DNA from: Lysobacterales bacterium
GTDB lineage: Bacteria; Pseudomonadota; Gammaproteobacteria; Xanthomonadales; SZUA-36
NCBI GenBank assembly: GCA_013213875.1
Contig: JABSSV010000176.1
Location: 1 to 6,085 of the forward strand
Direction: 5' to 3'
Length of the DNA: 6,085 nt
Positions 1 through 5,458 of this stretch are shown piece by piece. A program made the position numbers and the translations under genes. Below the pieces are notes generated by a model that saw only the letters and a program-made list of their open reading frames with translations, ran no database searches and was not told the DNA's origin. Position 1 is the first letter of the stretch. Each line of letters starts with the position of its first letter.

Positions 1-86
1 GCGACCTGTTCGCGGTCATAGACCACGTAGGAGCGGTCCAGCAACGCCTGCGGGTCCAGTGCCCCGTCTTGAGTCTCTAAGCCCAT
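1..86 (-). CDS. N-terminal fragment of a gene downstream of nagZ, possibly hypoxanthine-guanine phosphoribosyltransferase
   Basis: An open frame starts at ATG (86-84) and runs off the window edge after 28 full codons. The start is supported by a GGAG Shine-Dalgarno at 98-95, 8 nt upstream, and by a 10-nt overlap with the end of nagZ, the same tight packing seen along the whole cluster. The visible protein begins MGLETQDGALDPQALL and continues with DRSYVVYDREQV. A short acidic lead followed by a 'YxxEQV' helix start resembles the N-terminus of bacterial hypoxanthine-guanine phosphoribosyltransferases. From memory, such a gene often follows nagZ in gammaproteobacteria and would salvage purine bases with PRPP. 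No catalytic or PRPP-binding motif lies inside the window, so the frame is well supported but the function is an inference from context. Confidence 0.45.
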   Translation of the reverse strand, partial: MGLETQDGALDPQALLDRSYVVYDREQV

Positions 87-1111
87 TGGCAGTGCTCCAA
101 GTCTGTGATTGATTGTTGCCAGTGCCGCCACTCGCTGACGGTCTGCAGTTCTTCCCGACTGACCCGGTTGCGCCCGTGCAGCTTCAACAGGCTCGGCGCT
201 GATGGCAGGCGGTCGTTGGCACAGGCATGCAGCAGTTCGTCTACTTCCTCCGGCTGGCATACCAGCACCGCATCGCAGCCCGCCTCCAATGACCGGAACA
301 GGCGGTCTCGCAGCTTACCAGCGTAGGCAGCCGCATGCATACCCAGGTCGTCACTGAGCACCACGCCCGACCAATCGCACTGCGCCCGCAGCACCTCCTG
401 AATCCAATGGGCCGAGTAACCAGCCGGTGCCGCATCAATTTTGGGGTAGCACACATGCGCCATCATGACCGCGTCCAGCTGTCCCAGCAGCGCTTTGAAA
501 GGCACCAGATCGGTCCGTTCCAGCGCGGCCAAGGGCCGCCCGTCCAACACATCATCCGTATGCGAATCGGCGCGTACTGAACCATGTCCGGGAAAATGCT
601 TGCCGCAGGTCCGCATACCGGCATCATGCATGCCGGCCAGGTAATAGCGGCCCAGATCAGCAACCGCTGCCGGTGCGGCTGAGAAGGCCCGGTCACCAAT
701 CACGCAGCTATCAACATCCAGATCCAGTACCGGTGCGAAACTGTGATCCACACCCGCGACCAGCAACTCCGTGGCCATGACCCGCGCGTGGCGGTAGGCG
801 TAGTCCAGCGCCAATTCCGGCGCATCCGCATGCATGCGCCCCAGCAGTCCAAGCGGCGGCAAGCGGGTAAAACCATCCTGAAAGCGCTGTACGCGGCCGC
901 CCTCGTGGTCTACGCAGATCAGCATGGGAGCATGGGCAGCGCTGCGGATGGATTCATTCAGCAGCTCCAGCTGCGCAAGGTTGTGATAGTTCCGGCTGAA
1001 CAGCACCACACCGCCGACCTGCGGATTTTGTAACCAGTCGCGTTCGCGGGGTTTCAGTTCCCAGCCCTCAAGGCCAATAAGAACCGGACCCGGTAGCTGC
1101 CCATCACTCAT
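77..1111 (-). CDS. nagZ: Beta-N-acetylhexosaminidase NagZ (glycoside hydrolase family 3)
   Basis: This 344-residue cytosolic enzyme removes N-acetylglucosamine from GlcNAc-1,6-anhydroMurNAc(-peptide) fragments during peptidoglycan recycling. In species with ampR/ampC its anhydromuropeptide products signal beta-lactamase induction. The length matches E. coli NagZ (341 aa), and one (beta/alpha)8 barrel fills the protein. Visible landmarks are VDHEGGRVQRF (68-77, substrate pocket), FAPVLDLD (125-132), KHFPGHG (171-177) followed by DSH (182-184), which carries the family's Asp-His general acid/base loop, and SDDLGM (253-258), where the first Asp (D254) should be the nucleophile by family comparison. 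There is no signal peptide, as expected. The ATG at 1111-1109 forms an ATGA overlap with the stop of the upstream CYTH gene and has a GGGAG ribosome binding site 8 nt upstream. Its end overlaps the next gene by 10 nt. All key residues are present, so the call is firm. Confidence 0.97.
   Translation of the reverse strand: MSDGQLPGPVLIGLEGWELKPRERDWLQNPQVGGVVLFSRNYHNLAQLELLNESIRSAAHAPMLICVDHEGGRVQRFQDGFTRLPPLGLLGRMHADAPELALDYAYRHARVMATELLVAGVDHSFAPVLDLDVDSCVIGDRAFSAAPAAVADLGRYYLAGMHDAGMRTCGKHFPGHGSVRADSHTDDVLDGRPLAALERTDLVPFKALLGQLDAVMMAHVCYPKIDAAPAGYSAHWIQEVLRAQCDWSGVVLSDDLGMHAAAYAGKLRDRLFRSLEAGCDAVLVCQPEEVDELLHACANDRLPSAPSLLKLHGRNRVSREELQTVSEWRHWQQSITDLEHCQWA
95..98 (-). promoter_or_regulatory. 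Ribosome binding site of the partial gene after nagZ
   Basis: GGAG at 98-95 on the minus strand, inside the nagZ 3' end, is 8 nt from the ATG at 86. It is the main evidence that the short frame at the window edge is a real gene start. Confidence 0.6.
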
Positions 1112-1581
1112 ATGTCTTTCTCCCAGGTCGCAAACGGTTGCTGTGCCAGGGCGTGATTGTAGTAGCGCCGCTCGTCAGTGACTTCCGGACCGAGCCAGTC
1201 GGGGCGCGCAAAAACCTGTGCGGCCGAACTCAGCTCCAGTTCGGCAACTATTAGGCCCGCATTGGCCCCCTGAAACTCGTCAATTTCCCACAACAGCCCC
1301 TCATGCCGCACGTGATGACGGATTTTGCTGACCCGCCCCTCGGTGGCCAATTCGAACAAACGTTCACCATCGGCCAGCGGAATGTCATATTCAAACTCTT
1401 CACGCGCACTACCCAGCACCGCCTGCTTGATATTAAGCCGGGCCTGATCACCCGCGATGCGCACACGCACGGACACGCCAGCGCCACCGAGATAAGCCTG
1501 ACGCATGGAAATGGAGCGCTGCACCTGTTGGCGCCACTGTTCACTCGCCAACAGAAACTTGCGCTCGATCTCAAGCGCCAT
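1108..1581 (-). CDS. CYTH-domain protein, probable inorganic triphosphatase (triphosphate tunnel metalloenzyme)
   Basis: This is a 157-residue single-domain CYTH protein. The family folds as an eight-stranded beta tunnel lined by acidic and basic residues and hydrolyses triphosphate-containing substrates with Mg2+ or Mn2+. Short stand-alone bacterial members such as the Nitrosomonas europaea enzyme are tripolyphosphatases. The hallmark ExExK motif is at the N-terminus (E4, E6, K8 in MALEIERKFLL). Further tunnel-like residues are R39/R41 in SVRVR, K52, E62/E64 in REEFEYD, K86/R88 in KIRHH, E99/D101 in WEID, E114/E116 in AELEL, and a closing DERRYYN (136-142). No CHAD domain follows, unlike E. 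coli YgiF. The same frame stays open to 1737, but the ATG at 1581 is chosen because ExExK sits next to it and GGAG lies 9 nt upstream. It overlaps rlmD by 11 nt and nagZ by 4 nt. The physiological substrate cannot be read from sequence; adenylate cyclase or thiamine triphosphatase activity is less likely. Confidence 0.9.
   Translation of the reverse strand: MALEIERKFLLASEQWRQQVQRSISMRQAYLGGAGVSVRVRIAGDQARLNIKQAVLGSAREEFEYDIPLADGERLFELATEGRVSKIRHHVRHEGLLWEIDEFQGANAGLIVAELELSSAAQVFARPDWLGPEVTDERRYYNHALAQQPFATWEKDI
1120..1124 (-). promoter_or_regulatory. Ribosome binding site of nagZ
   Basis: GGGAG at 1124-1120 on the minus strand, inside the last codons of the CYTH gene, is 8 nt from the nagZ ATG at 1111 and supports that start. 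Confidence 0.75.
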
Positions 1582-2911
1582 TCGTTGTCTCTCCGGGCCG
1601 CGTGAACAGGGCCATGGCCTCGATATGGGTGGTCTGAGGAAACATGTCCATGGCGCCGGCGGCACGCAACTGATAGCCATGCTCGCGTACCAATAGCGCA
1701 GCATCGCTCGCCAGCGTCTCCGGATTACAGGACACATACAAAAGCTTGCTCGCGCCGGTTGCCGCGATCAGCGGCAAAACCGCCCCGGCGCCGGAGCGCG
1801 GAGGATCCAGCAGAACCGCATCAAAGGTCTCGCTCGGCCACTGGTCCCGCAGCTGCTCACCATACAAATCCACCGCCCGAAAGGCGACTTGCTCAAGCCC
1901 ATTGTGACGCGCATTTTCCAGGCCTCGCGCCACCAGGTCCTCCGAGCCCTCCAAACCCAGTACCGAGCCGGCCTGCTGGGCCAGCGGCAGCGTAAAGTTG
2001 CCCAGGCCGCAGAACAGGTCCAGCACGCGGTCCTCAGGTTCCAGGGCCAGAAGGTCCAGCGCCTGCTGAATCATCAGTTCGTTCATGCTGCCATTAACCT
2101 GCACAAAATCCAGCGGCTCGAAGCGAAACTCGAGATCGAAAGCCGGTAGCGCATAGCGCAATTGCGAGGGCCCGCTGGTGAGCGGGTGCACCGTATCCGG
2201 ACCCTTCGGCTGCAGATAAAGACGCAGACCCGTATCCGCCTGGAAGCATTCCAAACGTTCCTTGTCAGCGGCGCTCAGCGGCTCCATATGGCGCAGCACC
2301 AAAGCTGCTTGATCGTCGCCGCAACTGGCTTCCAACTGGGGAATCTGGCTGCGCGCATCGAGCGTGCCAAGCAGTGTGGACAGTTCCGGCAGGGCCGCGG
2401 CTATCGGCGCCGCCAGGGTATGGCAGGTCTGCATGTCCATGACAAAGCGCGCATCGCGCTCGCGAAAGCCCACCAGAATGCGGCCCTTGGCTGGCACATC
2501 CCGCACGGACAAGCGCGCTTTACGCCGATAGGACCAGCGCGCGCCGCTCAGCGGCGCAAGCACACGCTCGGGCCTGAGACCACCGCTTTCCTGTAGCAAA
2601 TCGAGCAAATGTTTTTGCTTAAAAGCCAGCTGCTCAGTCTCTGCCAGGTGCTGCAGACTGCAGGCGCTACAAGCGCCAAAGGAAGGACAGGGTGCGGTCA
2701 CGCGCTCCGGCGCTGCGTGCAGCACTTCCAGCGTTTCCGCTTGGCCTCGGAAGCGTCGCCCGAATAAATGCTTGGCACGTACCGTTTCGCCCGGCAAGGC
2801 GCCATGCACCAGCAGGGCCCGGTCCTGGTAGGCAGCGCGTCCCCTGCCCTGCCGGTCGAGGGCATCGATCTGCACCTCGAAAGGGTCAGGGGAGACGCGA
2901 CGGCGGGCCAT
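1571..2911 (-). CDS. rlmD: 23S rRNA (uracil-1939-C5)-methyltransferase RlmD (RumA)
   Basis: This 446-residue S-adenosylmethionine-dependent enzyme makes m5U at position 1939 of 23S rRNA. An N-terminal TRAM/OB domain (about 1-65) precedes an iron-sulfur cluster site whose four cysteines are visible: C75, C81, C84 and C163, the same spacing as E. coli RumA. The C-terminal methyltransferase fold shows FVQVNGSMN (269-277), the SAM loop VLDLFCGLGNFTL (297-309), LLDPPRSGA (367-375), the nucleophilic cysteine C395 in VSCNPETLASD, and the general base E431 in HIEAMALF. All residues needed for cluster binding and catalysis are intact. The paralogues RlmC and TrmA are less likely, because TrmA lacks the cluster cysteines and RlmC is shorter with no TRAM domain. 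The start ATG (2911-2909) shares its A with the pdxJ stop (TGATG). No purine-rich ribosome binding site precedes it, so translation probably depends on coupling to pdxJ. Confidence 0.96.
   Translation of the reverse strand: MARRRVSPDPFEVQIDALDRQGRGRAAYQDRALLVHGALPGETVRAKHLFGRRFRGQAETLEVLHAAPERVTAPCPSFGACSACSLQHLAETEQLAFKQKHLLDLLQESGGLRPERVLAPLSGARWSYRRKARLSVRDVPAKGRILVGFRERDARFVMDMQTCHTLAAPIAAALPELSTLLGTLDARSQIPQLEASCGDDQAALVLRHMEPLSAADKERLECFQADTGLRLYLQPKGPDTVHPLTSGPSQLRYALPAFDLEFRFEPLDFVQVNGSMNELMIQQALDLLALEPEDRVLDLFCGLGNFTLPLAQQAGSVLGLEGSEDLVARGLENARHNGLEQVAFRAVDLYGEQLRDQWPSETFDAVLLDPPRSGAGAVLPLIAATGASKLLYVSCNPETLASDAALLVREHGYQLRAAGAMDMFPQTTHIEAMALFTRPGETTNGA
1591..1594 (-). promoter_or_regulatory. 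Ribosome binding site that fixes the CYTH gene start
   Basis: GGAG at 1594-1591 on the minus strand, within the last codons of rlmD, is 9 nt from the ATG at 1581. It decides in favour of this start over the longer open frame that reaches 1737. Confidence 0.75.
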
Positions 2912-3642
2912 CAGCGCGACATCAACGTGCGCATCTCGCGCACCGCCTCACCGAGGCCAACAAACAGGGCCCGGGCAACAATGGCGTGACCGATATTGAG
3001 TTCAACCAACTCCGGAATGGCCACGATAGGGTGCACATTCTCATAATGTAGCCCATGACCGGCGTTCACCTGCAGCCCCAGATCGCTACCCAGTTCTGCG
3101 GCCCGGACAATGCGGGCCAGTTCCTGCGCCTGGGCCGTGCCGGTCTCATCCGCATAGGTACCCGTATGCAGCTCAACCACTGCGGCACCACAGTCTTTGG
3201 AGGCCTGCAGCTGGACTGGATCGGGATCAATAAACAGGGAAACCCGGATGCCGGCCGCGTTCATGCGCTCGCAAGCCGCGCGCACGCGGGCGAAGTGGGT
3301 GGCCACATCAAGACCGCCCTCGGTGGTGAGTTCCTGGCGCTTTTCCGGCACCAGACACACGTCTGCAGGCCGGTTGTACTCCGCAATCGCCAGCATTTCA
3401 TCGGTAACCGCCATTTCCAGATTAACGCGCGTTTTCACCTGCTTGCACAGGGCCTCCACCTCTTCGTCCTGAATATGACGGCGGTCCTCGCGCAGATGCA
3501 CGGTAATCGCGTCAGCCCCCGCTTCTTCCGCCAGCGCCGCGGCCAGCAAAACAGAAGGATAAGCGGTACCGCGGGCCTGGCGAATGGTCGCTACGTGATC
3601 AATATTGACGCCCAGCAACAGGTCTCGGTTCTTGTCGTTCAT
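2911..3642 (-). CDS. pdxJ: Pyridoxine 5'-phosphate synthase PdxJ
   Basis: This 243-residue TIM-barrel enzyme condenses 1-deoxy-D-xylulose 5-phosphate with 3-amino-2-oxopropyl phosphate to give pyridoxine 5'-phosphate, the ring-closing step of the DXP-dependent vitamin B6 pathway. Its length equals that of the E. coli enzyme. Diagnostic segments are GVNIDHVAT (11-19), HLREDRRHI (49-57), NLEMAVT (74-80), VELHTG (156-161), NAGHGLHY (193-200) and NIGHA (216-220). By family comparison H49, E76 and H196 are the catalytic residues, and R51 and H56 belong to the substrate and phosphate site; all are present. The ATG overlaps the recO stop as ATGA, and a strong AAGGAAGG ribosome binding site inside the recO tail (3659-3652) supports the start. 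In E. coli acpS follows pdxJ; here rlmD does. Confidence 0.98.
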   Translation of the reverse strand: MNDKNRDLLLGVNIDHVATIRQARGTAYPSVLLAAALAEEAGADAITVHLREDRRHIQDEEVEALCKQVKTRVNLEMAVTDEMLAIAEYNRPADVCLVPEKRQELTTEGGLDVATHFARVRAACERMNAAGIRVSLFIDPDPVQLQASKDCGAAVVELHTGTYADETGTAQAQELARIVRAAELGSDLGLQVNAGHGLHYENVHPIVAIPELVELNIGHAIVARALFVGLGEAVREMRTLMSR

Positions 3643-4406
3643 TGTTTTTCACCTTCCTTCATGAGCGGTGGTTCTGCGCCGGCGGCCGCTGTTTGCGGGC
3701 GGCGCAGGGCGCGATAAAGTGATTCGCTGGCCAGCGGGCGCTCGCCCAACTGGCGCCGCAGCACACGACGCATCAAGGTCCTGAGCTGCGGCCAGTGTTC
3801 GCGGTCGATCTCGCCGGCATGGAGGCCCAGCAGGGCGCGACCGGAGATCACCCCGACCCGGTGCCGCGCACTGTCGCTGACGCGCACGGGCCCGCGCTCG
3901 GGATGGTATTCGTACCAGGCATCGACTCGCAGGGCCTCACCGGACGCCGGCTCACGGTCCAATATCAGGCCAAAACCGGTCGCATCCAAGAGGTGCTTTT
4001 CAAACAGGCGCAGGCAAGGCTGAAGTTCAGCTCCCCCTAACAGCGCTCCCAGGCTTGAACCGTAGTGCTCGAAAACCTCTGGATGGGGGTCATCCCGCAT
4101 GAGCAGGCGCAGGGTCAGCTCGTTCAGATACAAACCGCAATACAGCGCATCTCCAACCAGAGGTGGCGGTGCTGCCACCTGCTCAGCGCCGGTCAAGGTG
4201 GCCAGTTCGCCACGCCGGGACCAGTTGAGCAACAGGGGGCGAAAGGGCTGCAACATGCTCTTCCAGCGCGAACGCTTGCCCCGTGCGCCCCGTGCAATCA
4301 TGCCGACGCGCCCAAAGTCGCGGCTCAAAACTTCCAGCAACTGACTGCTCTCGCGATAAGCCCGCGCGTGCAGCACGTAGGCCGGTTGCACCTGAATCTT
4401 TTGCAT
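3639..4406 (-). CDS. recO: DNA repair and recombination protein RecO
   Basis: This 255-residue protein of the RecFOR pathway helps RecR load RecA onto SSB-coated single-stranded DNA at gaps and anneals complementary strands. The N-terminal OB fold (about 1-80) shows the family pattern AYVLHARAYRESS (9-21), then FGRVGMIARGARG (31-43). A helical domain follows with LYLNELTLRLL (92-102), DPHPEVFEHY (106-115) and LRLFEKHLLDATGFG (132-146). The C-terminal part contains LGERPLASESLYRAL (220-234) and a loose tail of about 20 residues that also encodes the pdxJ ribosome binding site. Only two cysteines occur (C90, C131), so the zinc finger of Gram-positive and Deinococcus RecO is absent, as in gammaproteobacteria. 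The ATG at 4406 is the only usable start: no in-frame ATG, GTG or TTG occurs between it and an upstream in-frame stop. It has no Shine-Dalgarno, which is unusual in this cluster. Confidence 0.95.
   Translation of the reverse strand: MQKIQVQPAYVLHARAYRESSQLLEVLSRDFGRVGMIARGARGKRSRWKSMLQPFRPLLLNWSRRGELATLTGAEQVAAPPPLVGDALYCGLYLNELTLRLLMRDDPHPEVFEHYGSSLGALLGGAELQPCLRLFEKHLLDATGFGLILDREPASGEALRVDAWYEYHPERGPVRVSDSARHRVGVISGRALLGLHAGEIDREHWPQLRTLMRRVLRRQLGERPLASESLYRALRRPQTAAAGAEPPLMKEGEKQ
3652..3659 (-). promoter_or_regulatory. Ribosome binding site of pdxJ inside the recO tail
   Basis: AAGGAAGG at 3659-3652 on the minus strand stands 9 nt before the pdxJ ATG. The same bases encode part of the last residues of RecO (MKEGEKQ), so the signal is embedded in coding sequence. 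It confirms the pdxJ start and suggests that pdxJ can recruit its own ribosomes in addition to reinitiation at the ATGA overlap. Confidence 0.8.
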
Positions 4407-4412
4407 AGGAGC

Positions 4413-4441
4413 AAGATAGGGGCTGTACCCAACAGGGGCAA
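4413..4441 (-). promoter_or_regulatory. Candidate sigma-70 promoter for recO-pdxJ-rlmD, giving a leaderless mRNA
   Basis: The only true intergenic gap (4407-4465, 59 nt) contains on the minus strand TTGCCC (4441-4436) and TATCTT (4418-4413) separated by exactly 17 nt. Each hexamer matches the sigma-70 consensus at four of six positions, including the critical A and final T of the -10 element. The seventh base downstream of the -10 is the A of the recO ATG, so transcription would begin at or next to the start codon. This fits the missing Shine-Dalgarno of recO. The motif match alone is modest and could be chance. Confidence 0.4.
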
Positions 4442-4465
4442 GCCTGACAGGGACTCGCTCAGCGG

Positions 4466-5458
4466 TTAGTCATCAAAGCCCATGCGCTCGAGCATGCGTT
4501 CGCTGCGGGACCAGTCCTTGGACACCTTGACCCAGGTTTGCAGGAAAACCTTCTCACCCAGCAATTCCTCCAGCGCCTTGCGCGCATCGCGTCCAATCTG
4601 CTTTAGTACCTGACCACCCTTGCCGATCACAATCTGCTTCTGACTGTCACGCTCGACCCAGATGATGGCGTGGATATGCACCACCTCGCCCTGGCGTTTG
4701 AACTGCTCGATAACGACCGTAAGACTGTATGGCAGCTCCTGGTGCAGGCGCAGGGTGAGGGCCTCACGCAGGAATTCGGCGGCCAGAAAACGCTCACTAC
4801 GATCAGTGATCTGATCCTCATCGTAGAATGGCATGGAAAAAGGTAGCCGCTCCAGCACGCGCTGCTCCAGCTCCTCCACACCCTGATTTTTCAGGGCCGA
4901 AATCATCAGCACTTCGGCATATTCATGGTCCTGGGTTACTTCCTGCACATAGCTCAGGAGGTCCTGCTTGTTGTCCAGGGTATCAACCTTGTTGATAACC
5001 AGAAAAACGGGAATGTCCAGTTGCGCCAGCAATTTGCTTATGGCCCGGTCCTGTCGGGTCCAGCGCCCCGCTTCCAGCAGAAAGAGCACCGCTTCGACGT
5101 CACGAAAGGTCGCTTTTGCCACACGGTTCATATAGCGGTTAAGGGCCCGACCCGCCGATGCGTGAATGCCTGGCGTATCGAGGTAGACCACCTGTCCTTC
5201 ACGAGTGGTCTTGATGCCGGCAATGCGTTGGCGGGTCGTTTGGGGCTTGTAGGTGACGATGCTGACTTTCTGGCCCAGAAGCTGATTCATCAGCGTTGAT
5301 TTGCCAACATTTGGGCGCCCGATCAAGGCCACATAGCCAAAACGCGCTGCTTCTCCAGTACCGGTCTGACTTCCTGCAGCTGCCAGCATGCGATCCAGCT
5401 CCCCAAGGTCCTCCGTCGCACCGGCACCATCAGGCTGGGCTTGCTTGTCTTTGCTCAT
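4466..5458 (-). CDS. era: GTPase Era, ribosome assembly factor
   Basis: Era is an essential GTPase that binds the 3' end of 16S rRNA and helps mature the 30S subunit at the inner face of the membrane. The G domain shows G1 GRPNVGKS (47-54), the effector region KPQTTRQR with G2 (71-78), G3 DTPG (94-97), G4 NKVD (156-159) and G5 SALK (187-190). A C-terminal KH domain (about 220-320) carries VIGKGGQ (277-283), the RNA-binding loop. From the ATG at 5458 the protein has 330 residues, about 30 more than E. coli Era; the excess is a polar, acidic, Gly/Ala-rich N-terminal tail before the G domain. That ATG makes an ATGA overlap with rnc, but its AAGG is only 3 nt away. An in-frame ATG at 5389 (M24) has GGGGAG 9 nt upstream and would give 307 residues, closer to the family length. 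Identity is certain; the exact start is not. Confidence 0.97.
   Translation of the reverse strand: MSKDKQAQPDGAGATEDLGELDRMLAAAGSQTGTGEAARFGYVALIGRPNVGKSTLMNQLLGQKVSIVTYKPQTTRQRIAGIKTTREGQVVYLDTPGIHASAGRALNRYMNRVAKATFRDVEAVLFLLEAGRWTRQDRAISKLLAQLDIPVFLVINKVDTLDNKQDLLSYVQEVTQDHEYAEVLMISALKNQGVEELEQRVLERLPFSMPFYDEDQITDRSERFLAAEFLREALTLRLHQELPYSLTVVIEQFKRQGEVVHIHAIIWVERDSQKQIVIGKGGQVLKQIGRDARKALEELLGEKVFLQTWVKVSKDWSRSERMLERMGFDD
5399..5404 (-). promoter_or_regulatory. Internal Shine-Dalgarno (GGGGAG) for a possible second era start
   Basis: GGGGAG at 5404-5399 on the minus strand stands 9 nt before the in-frame ATG at 5389-5387 (codon 24 of era). It matches the anti-Shine-Dalgarno better than the weak AAGG that sits 3 nt before the first ATG. 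It could set the main start or a second, shorter form of Era. Confidence 0.4.

Noticed and set aside
1582..1737. N-terminal extension of the CYTH gene to an upstream ATG
   Set aside because: The extra 52 residues overlap conserved RlmD codons in another frame, are rich in W, C, R and P like a shadow frame, and the CYTH motif begins right after the downstream ATG, which has its own GGAG.
2162..2596. Plus-strand open frame of 144 codons inside rlmD
   Set aside because: It is antisense to well-conserved RlmD sequence, is rich in R, Q and A as expected from a shadow frame, and has no family resemblance.
3055..3717. Long plus-strand open frame (220 codons) antisense to pdxJ and the end of recO
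   Set aside because: It mirrors PdxJ codons in a GC-rich gene, shows no recognisable domain, and the opposite strand encodes a full PdxJ with all catalytic residues.
4407..4465. Rho-independent terminator or small RNA in the era-recO gap
   Set aside because: Only a 4-bp CTGT/ACAG stem is visible, with no following run of T on the minus strand, and there is no room for an independent RNA gene.
4065..4469. Plus-strand open frame of 134 codons spanning recO and the era-recO gap
   Set aside because: It is antisense to RecO, has no recognisable motif, and runs into the era stop region; it is most likely a compositional artefact.
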